Shown: positions 43,980-52,714, counted from the stretch's first letter. The stretch: DNA of 64,000 bases from Streptomyces sp. YS415 (GCF_023544665.1 NZ_JAMJFL010000001.1:372001-436000); one strand, 5' to 3'. Notes: a model not told the origin generated them from the sequence alone. Made by a program: numbers and translations.

Positions 43980-44849
43980 TCACCTCCCGCGCACCGCGTC
44001 CCGCACCACATCCGGCTTGTTGGTGATGATGCCGTCCACGCCGTACCCCGCCACCCGCCGGGCGTTCGCCGGGTCGTCGACGGTCCACGTGAAGACCTCC
44101 AGCGGCCTGCCGTGCGGTCCGGTGAAGGCGCGCACGGCGGCGACATAGCCCGTGGAGAGCGAGCGGTGGGAGGGGTTGATCTGGTCGGTGAACTCGGCGT
44201 ACCGGGGCAGGTCCGCCACGGCCGGTGTGCCGAGCAGCCCGGTCTTCACCGCCGGCTTGAGGTCATGGACGGTCCGCACGCTGTCCGCGCTGAAGCTCTG
44301 CACGACGAGCCGGCCCAGGTGCCGCCGGTCGAGCCAGCCCTCGTTGCGGAGCACCTTCAGGGTCTGCCGTTCGATGCCCGGATACAGGCCGGGATTCTTG
44401 ATCTCCAGGAGCAGCTTCTGGCGGTGCCGTTCGACGCGGTGCAGGTACCGCTCGAGTGTCGGCACGCGCGCGCCCGCGTAGGCGGGGCCGAACCAGCTCC
44501 CGGCGTCCAGGCGGGCGATCTCGGCGGCCGTGAAGTTCTTCACCTTCCAGGGGGCCCGGTCCGGGAAAACCTCCTCGGCGTCGGTGGTCCGCCGCAGGTT
44601 GTCGTCGTGGAGGACGACCAGCTCGCCGTCCTTGGTGCGCTGGACGTCGTTCTCGACCCACCGGATGCCGAGCCGAGCCGCCGCGTCGACGGCCGCGAGG
44701 GTGTTCTCGGGCGCGTAGGCCGAGGCGCCCCGATGAGCGAGGACGGTCGGCCGTGTCCCGGTGATGTCCGCCCGGGCGTCGGAGGCCGGCAGCAGGAAGG
44801 CGACGGTTCCCAGGAGCGCGGTGGTGGTGGCGACAACGCGCGCGGGCAT
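43980..44849 (-). CDS. Secreted glycerophosphodiester phosphodiesterase
   Basis: 289 residues. A signal peptide (about 1-27, VVATTTALLGTVAFLLPASDARA) is followed by a GDPD TIM barrel: TVLAHRGASAYAPENTLAAVDAA (HRG and EN), WVENDVQRTKDGELVVLHDDNLRRTTD (E-D and H), LLLEIKNP and VFTWTVDDP. It splits glycerophosphodiesters, from phospholipids or teichoic acids, into glycerol 3-phosphate and an alcohol, outside the cell. AAAGGAG precedes the ATG. In S. coelicolor such genes are often PhoP-regulated, but I do not see convincing PHO boxes here. Confidence 0.93.
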   Translation of the reverse strand: MPARVVATTTALLGTVAFLLPASDARADITGTRPTVLAHRGASAYAPENTLAAVDAAARLGIRWVENDVQRTKDGELVVLHDDNLRRTTDAEEVFPDRAPWKVKNFTAAEIARLDAGSWFGPAYAGARVPTLERYLHRVERHRQKLLLEIKNPGLYPGIERQTLKVLRNEGWLDRRHLGRLVVQSFSADSVRTVHDLKPAVKTGLLGTPAVADLPRYAEFTDQINPSHRSLSTGYVAAVRAFTGPHGRPLEVFTWTVDDPANARRVAGYGVDGIITNKPDVVRDAVRGR

Positions 44850-45008
44850 GCGTACTCCTTTTGACGAGCGTCACGGACAGCACCACTGTGACAGCAGGGC
44901 GTCAACGTCGGAGGGCTGCAGAATGGCCATGGACTGAATGGGTTGCCCGACTCCGTTCACGACTGCCGCACATCTGGGGCAGGGCGGTGTTTCTTTGCCG
45001 GAAAGTCG

Positions 45009-45037
45009 TTCGACCATTCTGGTGGGGGTCATACTCT
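45009..45037 (+). promoter_or_regulatory. Possible promoter of the MHYT gene
   Basis: TTCGAC (45009-45014), 17-base spacer, TACTCT (45032-45037), about 90 bases before the ATG at 45127. The rest of the 277-base divergent gap 44850-45126 shows no other recognised signal. Confidence 0.4.
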
Positions 45038-45126
45038 CTGCCTCGACCCCGGCCGCTCGGGCGGTTCTGGGAGGGGGCGGAGATCAGCACATTCCGGGAC
45101 GCAAGAGGGCGGAAGGACAGCCGCGC

Positions 45127-45990
45127 ATGCAGGGCACGGTCGACGGATTCAGCTACGGCCTCGTCACACCGCTGGTGGCCTACCTCATGGCCTGCCTCGG
45201 CGGTGCGCTCGGCCTGCGCTGCACCACCAGGGCGATGCTCGTCACCCGCTCCTGGCGCGCCGGCTGGCTCGTCCTCGGCTCGGCCGCCATCGGCTCCGGC
45301 ATCTGGACCATGCACTTCATCGCGATGATGGGGTTCACGGTCCAGGAGACCGAGATCCACTACGACATGCCGATGACGTTCGCGAGCCTCGCCGTCGCCA
45401 TCCTCATGGTCGGCATCGGGATCTTCATCGTCGGCTACCGGGGGGCGCGCGGCACCGCCCTGTTCACCGGCGGCACCATCACCGGACTCGGCATCGCCTC
45501 CATGCACTACCTGGGCATGGCGAGCCTCCAGCTCAACGGCAAGCTGGAGTACAACACCCTCACCGTCGCCGCCTCCGTCGCCATAGCCATGGCCGCGGCC
45601 ACCGCCGCCCTGTGGGCCGCCGGACAGGTCAAGGGCTTCCTGTGGAGCGTCGGCGCCAGCCTCGTCATGGGGCTCGCCGTCAGCGGCATGCACTACACCG
45701 GCATGGCCGCCCTCAGCGTCCACCTGCACACCGGCCAGGACCCCACCACGGGCGACTCACCGGCGTCCCTGCTCGCGCCCATGATGATCGGCCCGCTCGC
45801 CTTCCTGCTGCTGGCCGGAGTCGTCGTGATGTTCGACCCCCGGATGGTCATGGGCAGGCCGGACCTGGCCCCCGTGGACGACAAGCCCGGCATCCCCGCC
45901 CACACCGCCGCCGCCCACACCGCCCGCCGGCCCCCGCTCCGCCCGCGCCGCACCCTCGGCGAACGCTCCCGCACCCCGCAGAACCGCTGA
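45127..45990 (+). CDS. MHYT-domain membrane sensor
   Basis: 287 residues with seven membrane helices (about 8-245). Three MHYT-type motifs lie at helix ends: WTMHFIAMMGF, SMHYLGMASLQ and GMHYTGMAALS. MHYT domains are thought to bind a metal (copper) and sense oxygen, CO or NO. Unlike CoxC-type or GGDEF/EAL-fused members, this protein has only a 45-residue basic, Pro-rich tail and no output domain, so it must signal through a partner, if it signals at all. GGAAGGA lies about 9 bases before the ATG. Confidence 0.9.
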   Translation: MQGTVDGFSYGLVTPLVAYLMACLGGALGLRCTTRAMLVTRSWRAGWLVLGSAAIGSGIWTMHFIAMMGFTVQETEIHYDMPMTFASLAVAILMVGIGIFIVGYRGARGTALFTGGTITGLGIASMHYLGMASLQLNGKLEYNTLTVAASVAIAMAAATAALWAAGQVKGFLWSVGASLVMGLAVSGMHYTGMAALSVHLHTGQDPTTGDSPASLLAPMMIGPLAFLLLAGVVVMFDPRMVMGRPDLAPVDDKPGIPAHTAAAHTARRPPLRPRRTLGERSRTPQNR

Positions 45991-46000
45991 TCGGGACGCG

Positions 46001-46023
46001 TTGTCAGTGGGTGGCCGTACGGT
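46001..46023 (+). promoter_or_regulatory. PafBC/RecA-NDp-type promoter of uvrB
   Basis: TTGTCAGTG (46001-46009), 8-base spacer and TACGGT (46018-46023): full match to TTGTCRGTG-N8-TANNNT. The uvrB ATG at 46030 is 6 bases past the -10 box, so the transcript would be leaderless or nearly so. Confidence 0.82.
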
Positions 46024-46029
46024 GGATGC

Positions 46030-48162
46030 ATGCGGCCCGTTTCCAGCATCGAACGCACGGTGGCGCCCTTCGAGGTCGTCAGCCCCTTCCAGCCCAGCGG
46101 CGACCAGCCGCAGGCCATCGCCGACCTCGCCCGGCGCATCCGGGCAGGTGAGAAGGACGTCGTCCTGCTCGGCGCGACCGGCACCGGCAAGTCCGCCACC
46201 ACCGCGTGGATGATCGAACAGCTCCAGCGCCCCACCCTGGTCATGGCGCCGAACAAGACCCTGGCCGCCCAGCTGGCGAACGAGTTCAAGGAACTCCTGC
46301 CGAACAACGCCGTCGAGTACTTCGTCTCGTACTACGACTACTACCAGCCCGAGGCCTACGTCCCGCAGTCGGACACCTACATTGAGAAGGACTCCTCGAT
46401 CAACGAGGAGGTCGAGCGGCTGCGCCACTCCGCCACGAACTCGCTGCTCACCCGCCGCGATGTCGTCGTGGTCGCCTCGGTCTCCTGCATCTACGGCCTC
46501 GGTACCCCGCAGGAGTACGTGGACCGGATGGTCCCCCTCAGGATCGGCGAGGAGATCGACCGCGACCAGCTGCTGCGCCGCTTCGTGGACATCCAGTACA
46601 CCCGCAACGACCTGGCCTTCAGCCGCGGCACCTTCCGCGTGCGCGGCGACACCATCGAGATCTTCCCGGTCTACGAGGAGCTGGCCGTCCGCATCGAGAT
46701 GTTCGGCGACGAGATCGAGGCGCTGTCCACCCTGCACCCGCTCACCGGCGAGATCATCAGCGACGACCAGCAGCTGTACGTCTTCCCGGCCTCCCACTAC
46801 GTCGCCGGCCCCGAACGTATGGAGCGGGCCGTCAACGACATCGAGAAGGAGCTGGCGGAGCGCCTCGCCGAGATGGAGAAGCAGGGCAAGCTGCTGGAGG
46901 CCCAGCGCCTGCGCATGCGCACCACCTACGACCTGGAGATGCTCCGCCAGATCGGCACCTGCTCCGGTGTCGAGAACTACTCGATGCACTTCGACGGCCG
47001 CCTGCCCGGCTCCCCGCCCAACACCCTGCTCGACTACTTCCCGGACGACTTCCTGCTCGTCATCGACGAGTCCCATGTGACGGTGCCGCAGATCGGCGCG
47101 ATGTACGAGGGCGACGCCTCCCGCAAGCGCACCCTCGTGGACCACGGCTTCCGGCTGCCCTCCGCCCTGGACAACCGCCCGCTGAAGTGGGAGGAGTTCC
47201 AGGAGCGCGTCGGACAGACGGTCTATCTGTCGGCCACCCCGGGCCAGTACGAACTCTCGCGCTCCGACGGCGCCGTCGAGCAGATCATCCGCCCCACCGG
47301 CCTGATCGACCCCGAGGTCGTGGTCAAGTCCACCGAGGGCCAGATCGACGACCTGGTGCACGAGATCCGCAAGCGCACCGAGAAGGACGAGCGGGTCCTG
47401 GTCACCACGCTCACCAAGAAGATGGCCGAGGACCTCACCGACTACTTCCTGGAACTCGGCATCCAGGTGCGCTACCTGCACAGCGACGTCGACACCCTGC
47501 GCCGCGTGGAGCTGCTGCGCGAGCTGCGCGCCGGTGAGTACGACGTGCTGGTCGGCATCAACCTCCTGCGCGAGGGCCTGGACCTGCCCGAGGTCTCCCT
47601 GGTGGCCATCCTCGACGCGGACAAGGAGGGCTTCCTGCGCTCGGGCACCTCCCTGATCCAGACCATCGGCCGCGCCGCGCGCAATGTCTCCGGCCAGGTC
47701 CACATGTACGCCGACAAGATCACCCCGGCGATGGAGAAGGCCATCGACGAGACCAACCGCCGCCGGGAGAAGCAGATCGCCTACAACAAGGCCCGGGGCA
47801 TCGACCCGCAGCCACTGCGCAAGAAGATCAACGACATCGTCGCGCAGATCGCCCGCGAGGACGTCGACACCGAGCAGCTGCTCGGCTCCGGCTACCGCAA
47901 GACCAAGGACGGCAAGGGCGCCAAGGCCCCGGTGCCCGCGCTCGGCGGCAAGGCCGCCAAGGGCGGCGCGAAGGGCAAGGCCAAGGCTTCGGTGCCCACC
48001 GACCGGCCCGCCGCCGAGCTCGCCGGGCAGATCGAGGAGATGACCGCGCGGATGCGCGCCGCCGCGGCCGACCTGCAGTTCGAGATCGCGGCCCGGCTGC
48101 GCGACGAGGTCTCCGAGATGAAGAAGGAACTGCGGCAGATGAAGGAGGCGGGCCTGGCCTGA
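46030..48162 (+). CDS. uvrB: Excinuclease ABC subunit B
   Basis: 710 residues. Walker [18 protein letters not shown] (about 43-60), the damage-verifying beta-hairpin [26 protein letters not shown], Walker [14 protein letters not shown], helicase motifs V-VI ([38 protein letters not shown]) and the C-terminal UVR motif ([23 protein letters not shown]) that contacts UvrC. It verifies lesions passed on by UvrA. A Lys/Ala/Gly-rich insert (about 620-655, [20 protein letters not shown]...) separates the helicase core from the UVR motif; E. coli UvrB lacks this. Control by damage is suggested by the upstream promoter. Confidence 0.97.
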   Translation: MRPVSSIERTVAPFEVVSPFQPSGDQPQAIADLARRIRAGEKDVVLLGATGTGKSATTAWMIEQLQRPTLVMAPNKTLAAQLANEFKELLPNNAVEYFVSYYDYYQPEAYVPQSDTYIEKDSSINEEVERLRHSATNSLLTRRDVVVVASVSCIYGLGTPQEYVDRMVPLRIGEEIDRDQLLRRFVDIQYTRNDLAFSRGTFRVRGDTIEIFPVYEELAVRIEMFGDEIEALSTLHPLTGEIISDDQQLYVFPASHYVAGPERMERAVNDIEKELAERLAEMEKQGKLLEAQRLRMRTTYDLEMLRQIGTCSGVENYSMHFDGRLPGSPPNTLLDYFPDDFLLVIDESHVTVPQIGAMYEGDASRKRTLVDHGFRLPSALDNRPLKWEEFQERVGQTVYLSATPGQYELSRSDGAVEQIIRPTGLIDPEVVVKSTEGQIDDLVHEIRKRTEKDERVLVTTLTKKMAEDLTDYFLELGIQVRYLHSDVDTLRRVELLRELRAGEYDVLVGINLLREGLDLPEVSLVAILDADKEGFLRSGTSLIQTIGRAARNVSGQVHMYADKITPAMEKAIDETNRRREKQIAYNKARGIDPQPLRKKINDIVAQIAREDVDTEQLLGSGYRKTKDGKGAKAPVPALGGKAAKGGAKGKAKASVPTDRPAAELAGQIEEMTARMRAAAADLQFEIAARLRDEVSEMKKELRQMKEAGLA

Positions 48163-48233
48163 CGGGACAGGGGGGACCGCGCGGGCGCGCGAGTGTTGCA
48201 AGACCGACACAAAGTGCGGCCCTGGGTACGGCA

Positions 48234-48256
48234 CTGTCAGTGCCCCTGCGTAGGGT
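48234..48256 (+). promoter_or_regulatory. PafBC/RecA-NDp-like promoter before terD
   Basis: CTGTCAGTG (48234-48242), 8-base spacer and TAGGGT (48251-48256), one mismatch from TTGTCRGTG-N8-TANNNT. It lies 57 bases before the terD GTG. Confidence 0.6.
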
Positions 48257-48313
48257 TCACGTCATCCGCGGACTCCGCGGCAACAGGGGACAGTTCGAGA
48301 GGGGAATCAGCGC

Positions 48314-48892
48314 GTGACCGTCAACATGACCAAGGGTCAGGCCATCAGTCTGCAGAAGAACGACGGCGGCAGCCTGACCGCGGTGCGCATGGGTCTCGGC
48401 TGGCAGGCGGCCCCCCGGCGCGGCCTGTTCGGCTCGCGCACCCGGGAGGTCGACCTCGATGCCTCCGCCGTTCTGTTCGCCGACAAGCAGCCGGTCGACG
48501 TGGTCTTCTTCCGTCACCTGGTGAGCGACGACGGCTCGGTCCGGCACACCGGTGACAACCTGGTCGGCGGCGTCGGCCAGGGCGGCGACGACGAGGCGAT
48601 CCTCGTCGACCTGCAGCGGATCCCGGTCCACATCGACCAGATCGTCTTCACCGTGAACTCCTTCACGGGCCAGACGTTCCAGGAGGTGCAGAACGCGTTC
48701 TGCCGCATCGTCGACGAGACCAACGGCCAGGAGCTGGCCCGCTACACCCTCGCCGGCGGTGGTGCCTACACCGCCCAGATCATGGCGAAGGTGCACCGCA
48801 ACGGCCCGGGCTGGACGATGACGGCCATCGGTACGCCGGCCAACGGCCGTACGTTCCAGGACCTGATGCCGGCGATCCTGCCGCACCTGTAG
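48314..48892 (+). CDS. terD: TerD family protein
   Basis: 192 residues, one TerD domain: MTKGQAISLQKNDGGSLTAVRMGLGWQ, REVDLDASAVLFADKQPVDVVFFRHLVSDDGSVRHTGDNLVGG, GGDDEAILVDLQRIPVHIDQIVFTVNSFTGQTFQEVQNAFCRIVDE. TerD domains bind Ca2+ through the conserved acidic residues (DLDAS, DDE). They belong to tellurite/phage/colicin resistance systems with a still unclear membrane-linked stress role. It heads a three-gene Ter set with the following TerD-FtsK fusion and terC. Confidence 0.93.
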   Translation: MTVNMTKGQAISLQKNDGGSLTAVRMGLGWQAAPRRGLFGSRTREVDLDASAVLFADKQPVDVVFFRHLVSDDGSVRHTGDNLVGGVGQGGDDEAILVDLQRIPVHIDQIVFTVNSFTGQTFQEVQNAFCRIVDETNGQELARYTLAGGGAYTAQIMAKVHRNGPGWTMTAIGTPANGRTFQDLMPAILPHL

Positions 48893-48953
48893 GCCCACCG
48901 GGCGAGCAGCACACTCCACCAACGAGACACAGCGACACAGGGGGACTAAGGCG

Positions 48954-50954
48954 ATGACGGCCGAGCTGGTGCGGGGGCAGAACCACCCGCTTCCCCAGTC
49001 CCGTCTCGAGATCCGGGTCTCGGCCGGCGCGCCGATCGTGGCCTGCGCCACGCTCAGCGACGAGAACGGCAAGGTCCAGGGCAGTCAGTGGGTGGCCCAT
49101 CCGGGCACACCCACCCTGCCGGGCCTGGAGGTCTCCCGGCAGGCGGCAGCCGACCATCGCCTCGCGGTGGACCTGGACGCCGTGCCGGAGGCCGTGCACC
49201 GGGTCAGCGTGCTGCTCGCCCTGCCCACCGGCGTGGGGGGCCCGGTCCGCTTCGGCGCGGTCGCCGCCCCCTTCGTCGCGGTCACCGGCCTCGACGGCTC
49301 CGAGGTGGCCAGCTACACCATCACCGGCCTGGACGCCGAGTCGGCCGTCGTCGCCCTGGAGCTCTACCGCCGCCAGGGCGCCTGGAAGGTGCGCGCCATC
49401 GGCCAGGGATACGCGGGCGGCCTCGCCGAACTCCTCGCCGACCAGAACCTGCCCGAGGCGGCGGTGCTGGCGACCGGCATCAACGACGCGGTGGCCCAGG
49501 GCGTGGCCCGCTCGGTCCAGGCACCTCTCCAGGGCGACCGCTCCCGGCAGCCGGCGGCCCCGGCCGTCGGCCCCGACCAGGGCGGCACCGCGCCCACCTC
49601 GCCGTACGCCACCCCGGGCGGCTCCGGCGCCGTACCGCCGACGCCCGCCACACCGTCGTACGGCGGACAGCCGCCGCAGCCCGCCCCCACCGCCGGCTAC
49701 CCGTCCGCGCCCGTGGACCCGCCCGCCACCGGCGGCATCAACTACAGCCACCCGGGCCGGCAGAGCACCGCCCCGCCGCCGCCCGCCCCGCCCGCGCCCC
49801 CGGCCCGGCCGGGACAGCCCGGGCAGCCCGTCGCGGGCGACGCCACCGGCTGGTCCATGGAGGAGCGGCTCTACAACCAGGTCTGGGGCATGTTCGAGGA
49901 CCTGGCCCGTTCGACGGCGGCGTACCGCAGCGCCGTCGACTTCGCCGACTCGCGCATGGAGAAGGAGCTCGACCAGGTCCTGTCCGACCCGCGCAGCCGG
50001 ATCGGCGGCCAGGGCGACGCCGCGCGCGAGGCGGCCCAGGCCAAGCACGCCCAGCTCGTGGACCAGGCCAGGGCCACCCTCGACCGGGACCTCGCGCAGC
50101 TCACTGCCGAGTCCGACGTCGTCGAGCCCGCGCTGCCGGCGGCGTTCGCCCGCTGGGACAACCCCGTCTGGCACGCCTACCGCGTGCCGATGGAGACACC
50201 CATGGCACTGCGCCTGGGCGATCTGCACCTGCCCGAGAGCGACCCGCTGCGCATACCCATGCTGGTCCGGCTGCCGCTGGAGCGCGGGCTGTGGATCGAC
50301 AGCGGAGCGCCCGGATCGCTCGACGACGCCTTCCACGACTCCCACGACCTGCGCCGGCTCGCGCTGGAGACGGCCGTGGCCCACGCGGCCCGGCTGCTCG
50401 CCGTCTACCCGGCGGGGGACTTCACGGTCCATGTGATCGACCCGGCCGGTTCCGGCGCCCAGGCGCTCGCCCCGCTGGTGCAGACCGGCGTGCTCGCGGC
50501 GCCGCCCGCGGTGGGGGCGGCGGGCGTGACGGAGGTCCTCGGCAGGCTCACCCAGCGCGTCGACCTGGTGCAGATGGCGGTGCGCGGCGGCGCGTCCGAG
50601 TCGCTGCCGCCCGGCTTCGACACCGGCGAGCAGCTGCTGATCGTCAATGACTTCCCGCACGGCTTCGACGACCGTGCCGTGAACCAGCTGCGCTATCTCG
50701 CGGACGAGGGGCCGTCCGTCGGCGTCCACCTGATGATGGTCGCCGACCGCGAGGAGGCCTCCGCCTACGGGCCGCTGCTGGACCCCTTGTGGCGTTCGCT
50801 GCTGCGACTGACCCCGGTGGCCGAGGACCATCTCGCCGACCCGTGGGTGGGTCACGCCTGGACGTACGAACCCCCGCTCGTGCCGCCCGGCAGCCAGGTG
50901 CTTCAGCAGGTCCTCACCCAGGTGGCGGCAGCGCGCCGCTCTTGGAACCGATGA
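48954..50954 (+). CDS. TerD-like domain fused to an FtsK/HerA-like domain
   Basis: 666 residues. The N-terminal 180 residues form a divergent TerD-like domain (LVRGQNHPLPQSRLEIRVSAGAPIV; VSVLLALPTGVGGPVRFGAVAAPFVAV; SYTITGLDAESAVVALELYRRQGAWKVRAIGQGYAGGLAEL). A Pro/Gly-rich linker (about 190-300) follows, then a helical stretch and a C-terminal domain that recalls the FtsK/HerA ATPase fold: ALETAVAHAARLLAVYPAGDFTVHVIDPAGSGAQALAPL and LLIVNDFPHGFDDRAVNQLRYLADEGPSVGVHLMMVADRE. The position expected for Walker A reads SGAPGSLDDAF, without GKS/T. ATP use is therefore doubtful. GGGGGACTAAGGCG precedes the ATG. Confidence 0.8.
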   Translation: MTAELVRGQNHPLPQSRLEIRVSAGAPIVACATLSDENGKVQGSQWVAHPGTPTLPGLEVSRQAAADHRLAVDLDAVPEAVHRVSVLLALPTGVGGPVRFGAVAAPFVAVTGLDGSEVASYTITGLDAESAVVALELYRRQGAWKVRAIGQGYAGGLAELLADQNLPEAAVLATGINDAVAQGVARSVQAPLQGDRSRQPAAPAVGPDQGGTAPTSPYATPGGSGAVPPTPATPSYGGQPPQPAPTAGYPSAPVDPPATGGINYSHPGRQSTAPPPPAPPAPPARPGQPGQPVAGDATGWSMEERLYNQVWGMFEDLARSTAAYRSAVDFADSRMEKELDQVLSDPRSRIGGQGDAAREAAQAKHAQLVDQARATLDRDLAQLTAESDVVEPALPAAFARWDNPVWHAYRVPMETPMALRLGDLHLPESDPLRIPMLVRLPLERGLWIDSGAPGSLDDAFHDSHDLRRLALETAVAHAARLLAVYPAGDFTVHVIDPAGSGAQALAPLVQTGVLAAPPAVGAAGVTEVLGRLTQRVDLVQMAVRGGASESLPPGFDTGEQLLIVNDFPHGFDDRAVNQLRYLADEGPSVGVHLMMVADREEASAYGPLLDPLWRSLLRLTPVAEDHLADPWVGHAWTYEPPLVPPGSQVLQQVLTQVAAARRSWNR

Positions 50955-51060
50955 GCTGATCCTGCCTTTACAAAGCAACCGTAAAGCCAGGTTGACCTGG
51001 TCTTTTGGGTGTTCCTTTACTTCCCTCTTTACCAATCCTTGGCGATTGGGTACTGTTGTT

Positions 51061-51208
51061 CGTGCGGAGGGGAGTACTCCCTTACTTACTGCGGCGTCCC
51101 GTCAATACGGATCAGGCCAGATCCCGGGGCGTCGGCCCGTGCGCGGGTGGAAGAGACCTCCGGCAGCGACGACGCTGACATTTGCCGTTACGTACTGCCG
51201 GAGGCGCA
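51061..51208 (+). promoter_or_regulatory. yybP-ykoY-type (Mn2+) riboswitch and SD-sequestering hairpin before terC
   Basis: Family landmarks: GGAGGGGAGTA (51066-51076), GTCAATACGG (51111-51120) and GAGACCTCC (51153-51161). P1 can pair CGGAGG (51065-51070) with CCTCCG (51157-51162). The P1 3' strand, extended as CCTCCGGCAG (51157-51166), is perfectly complementary over 10 bases to CTGCCGGAGG (51195-51204), which contains the terC ribosome site. The two pairings exclude each other, so metal binding would free the ribosome site and turn translation on. Mn2+ sensing is known for the family; the mechanism here is inferred from pairing. Confidence 0.82.
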
Positions 51209-52210
51209 GTGGATGTTTCCCTGACCCTGTGGGTCCTGACGATCGTGGGCCTTGGCGCCCTCATCGCGGTCGACTTCTTCATCGGCCGCAAGCCGCACGA
51301 CGTGTCCATCAAGGAAGCCGGGATCTGGACCGTCGTCTGGATCGTGCTGGCCGGCCTTTTCGGCCTCGGCCTGCTGTTCTTCGGCGGCGGCCAGCCCGCC
51401 GGTGAGTTCTTCGCCGGCTTCATCACCGAGAAGTCGCTGAGCGTCGACAACCTCTTCGTCTTCGTCCTGATCATGGCGAAGTTCGCCGTGCCCTCGCAGT
51501 ACCAGCAGCGAGTGCTCCTCGTCGGCGTCCTGATAGCGCTGGTGCTCCGCGCGATCTTCATCGCCGCCGGTGCCGCGATCCTCGCCAGCTTCGCCTGGGT
51601 GTTCTACCTCTTCGGCGCCTTCCTGATCTGGACCGCCTGGAAGCTCATCCAGGAGGCCCGGGCCGACGCGGACGACGAGGAGTACGAGGAGAACAAGCTC
51701 CTCAAGGCCGCCGAGCGCCGCTTCGGCGTCGCCGACCGCTACCACGGCACCAAGCTGTGGATCCAGGAGAACGGCAAGCGGGTCATGACCCCGATGCTGG
51801 TCGTGATGCTCGCGATCGGTACGACGGACGTCCTGTTCGCCCTGGACTCCATCCCCGCGATCTTCGGCCTGACCCAGGACCCGTACATCGTCTTCACCGC
51901 CAACGCCTTCGCCCTGATGGGTCTGCGGCAGCTGTACTTCCTGATCGGCGGACTGCTCAAGAAGCTGGTCCACCTCAGCTACGGCCTGTCGATCATCCTC
52001 GGCTTCATCGGCGTCAAGCTGGTGCTGCACGCGCTGCACGAGTCCGGGGTGCACGTCCCGGAGATCAGCATTCCGGTCTCGCTGGGCGTGATCTGCTCCG
52101 TCCTGATCGTCACCACGATCACCAGCCTCCGTGCCTCCAAGAAGCAGGCGGCGGCCGAGGCGGCGCAGAAGGGGAGCGAAGGCGCTCCGAAGGACAGCAT
52201 CGAGGCCTGA
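51209..52210 (+). CDS. terC: TerC/Alx family manganese-related membrane protein
   Basis: 333 residues from the GTG at 51209, 4 bases after GGAGG. Nine or so membrane helices are visible. TerC hallmarks: FFAGFITEKSLSVDNLFVFVLI, GTTDVLFALDSIPAIFGLTQDPYIVFTANAFALMGLRQLYFLI, with the conserved acidic residues within helices. The 160-180 loop (DADDEEYEENKLLKAAERRFGV) is cytoplasmic and acidic. Family members such as E. coli Alx and B. subtilis MeeF/MeeY export Mn2+, in line with the riboswitch upstream. Tellurite resistance is the historical name. Confidence 0.95.
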   Translation: MDVSLTLWVLTIVGLGALIAVDFFIGRKPHDVSIKEAGIWTVVWIVLAGLFGLGLLFFGGGQPAGEFFAGFITEKSLSVDNLFVFVLIMAKFAVPSQYQQRVLLVGVLIALVLRAIFIAAGAAILASFAWVFYLFGAFLIWTAWKLIQEARADADDEEYEENKLLKAAERRFGVADRYHGTKLWIQENGKRVMTPMLVVMLAIGTTDVLFALDSIPAIFGLTQDPYIVFTANAFALMGLRQLYFLIGGLLKKLVHLSYGLSIILGFIGVKLVLHALHESGVHVPEISIPVSLGVICSVLIVTTITSLRASKKQAAAEAAQKGSEGAPKDSIEA

Positions 52211-52235
52211 CGGCTTCGGGCGTAGGAACGACCAT

Positions 52236-52279
52236 CACCGGGAGGGATGCGCGGCGATTGCCGTGCATCCCTCCCGGTG
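52236..52279 (+). terminator. terC terminator
   Basis: A 20-bp stem (CACCGGGAGGGATGCGCGGC and its partner, with one G-T pair) around a GATT loop, 26 bases after the terC stop. It ends 61 bases before the next gene. Confidence 0.88.
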
Positions 52280-52339
52280 CTTGCGTTGGTGCGAGCGCGT
52301 TCCCCGGCCCGGGGGGCGCAGTGCCCGGCGGAGGTATCC

Positions 52340-52639
52340 GTGAAGTTCGCACAGATCATCGACTTCGAGACCGAACGACTCGACGACATCGAACGGCTGC
52401 TGGAGGACGTGAAGCAGCGCAGGGCGGGCCAGGAGGGCGGCCCCACCCACCGCATCCTGCTGAAGGACCGTGACACGCCCGGGCGATACCTCTCGGTGAT
52501 CGAGTTCGACTCGTACGAGGAGGCCATGCGGAACAGCGAGCACCCCGAGACGACCAAGATGGCCGAGCAGCTGGGTGAGCTGTGCACCCGGCCGCCCCGC
52601 TTCGTCAACTGCGACCTGCTGGACTCCAGCGACCTCTAG
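52340..52639 (+). CDS. Small alpha/beta-barrel-like protein, 99 residues
   Basis: Starts VKFAQIIDFETERLDDIERLLEDVKQRR behind GGAGG. Strand-helix-strand pattern RILLKDRDTPGRYLSVIEFDSYEEAMRNSEHPETTKMAEQLGEL resembles dimeric ferredoxin-like barrels such as the antibiotic biosynthesis monooxygenase (ABM) type. No catalytic residue can be assigned. Conserved in appearance, function unknown. It has terminators on both sides (52236-52279 and 52659-52692), so it is probably monocistronic. Confidence 0.8.
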   Translation: MKFAQIIDFETERLDDIERLLEDVKQRRAGQEGGPTHRILLKDRDTPGRYLSVIEFDSYEEAMRNSEHPETTKMAEQLGELCTRPPRFVNCDLLDSSDL

Positions 52640-52658
52640 CAGCCCCAGGCCGAGACGC

Positions 52659-52692
52659 ACGGGCCCCGGCCATGCCGACATGCGGGGCCCGT
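52659..52692 (+). terminator. Terminator after the 99-residue protein gene
   Basis: ACGGGCCCCG (52659-52668) and CGGGGCCCGT (52683-52692), a 10-bp stem with a 14-base loop, 20 bases after the stop codon. Confidence 0.6.
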
Positions 52693-52714
52693 CCGCCTTT
52701 GCGACGATCACTGC

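Noticed and set aside
44850..45126. Upstream extension of the MHYT protein from the in-frame start at 44938
   Set aside because: The extra 63 residues are Pro/Gly/Arg-rich, without membrane character, and overlap the likely promoter; the ATG at 45127 after GGAAGGA begins right at helix 1.
45757..48234. 825-codon minus-strand open frame over uvrB
   Set aside because: Antisense shadow of uvrB with Leu/Val/Asp-rich composition and no domain.
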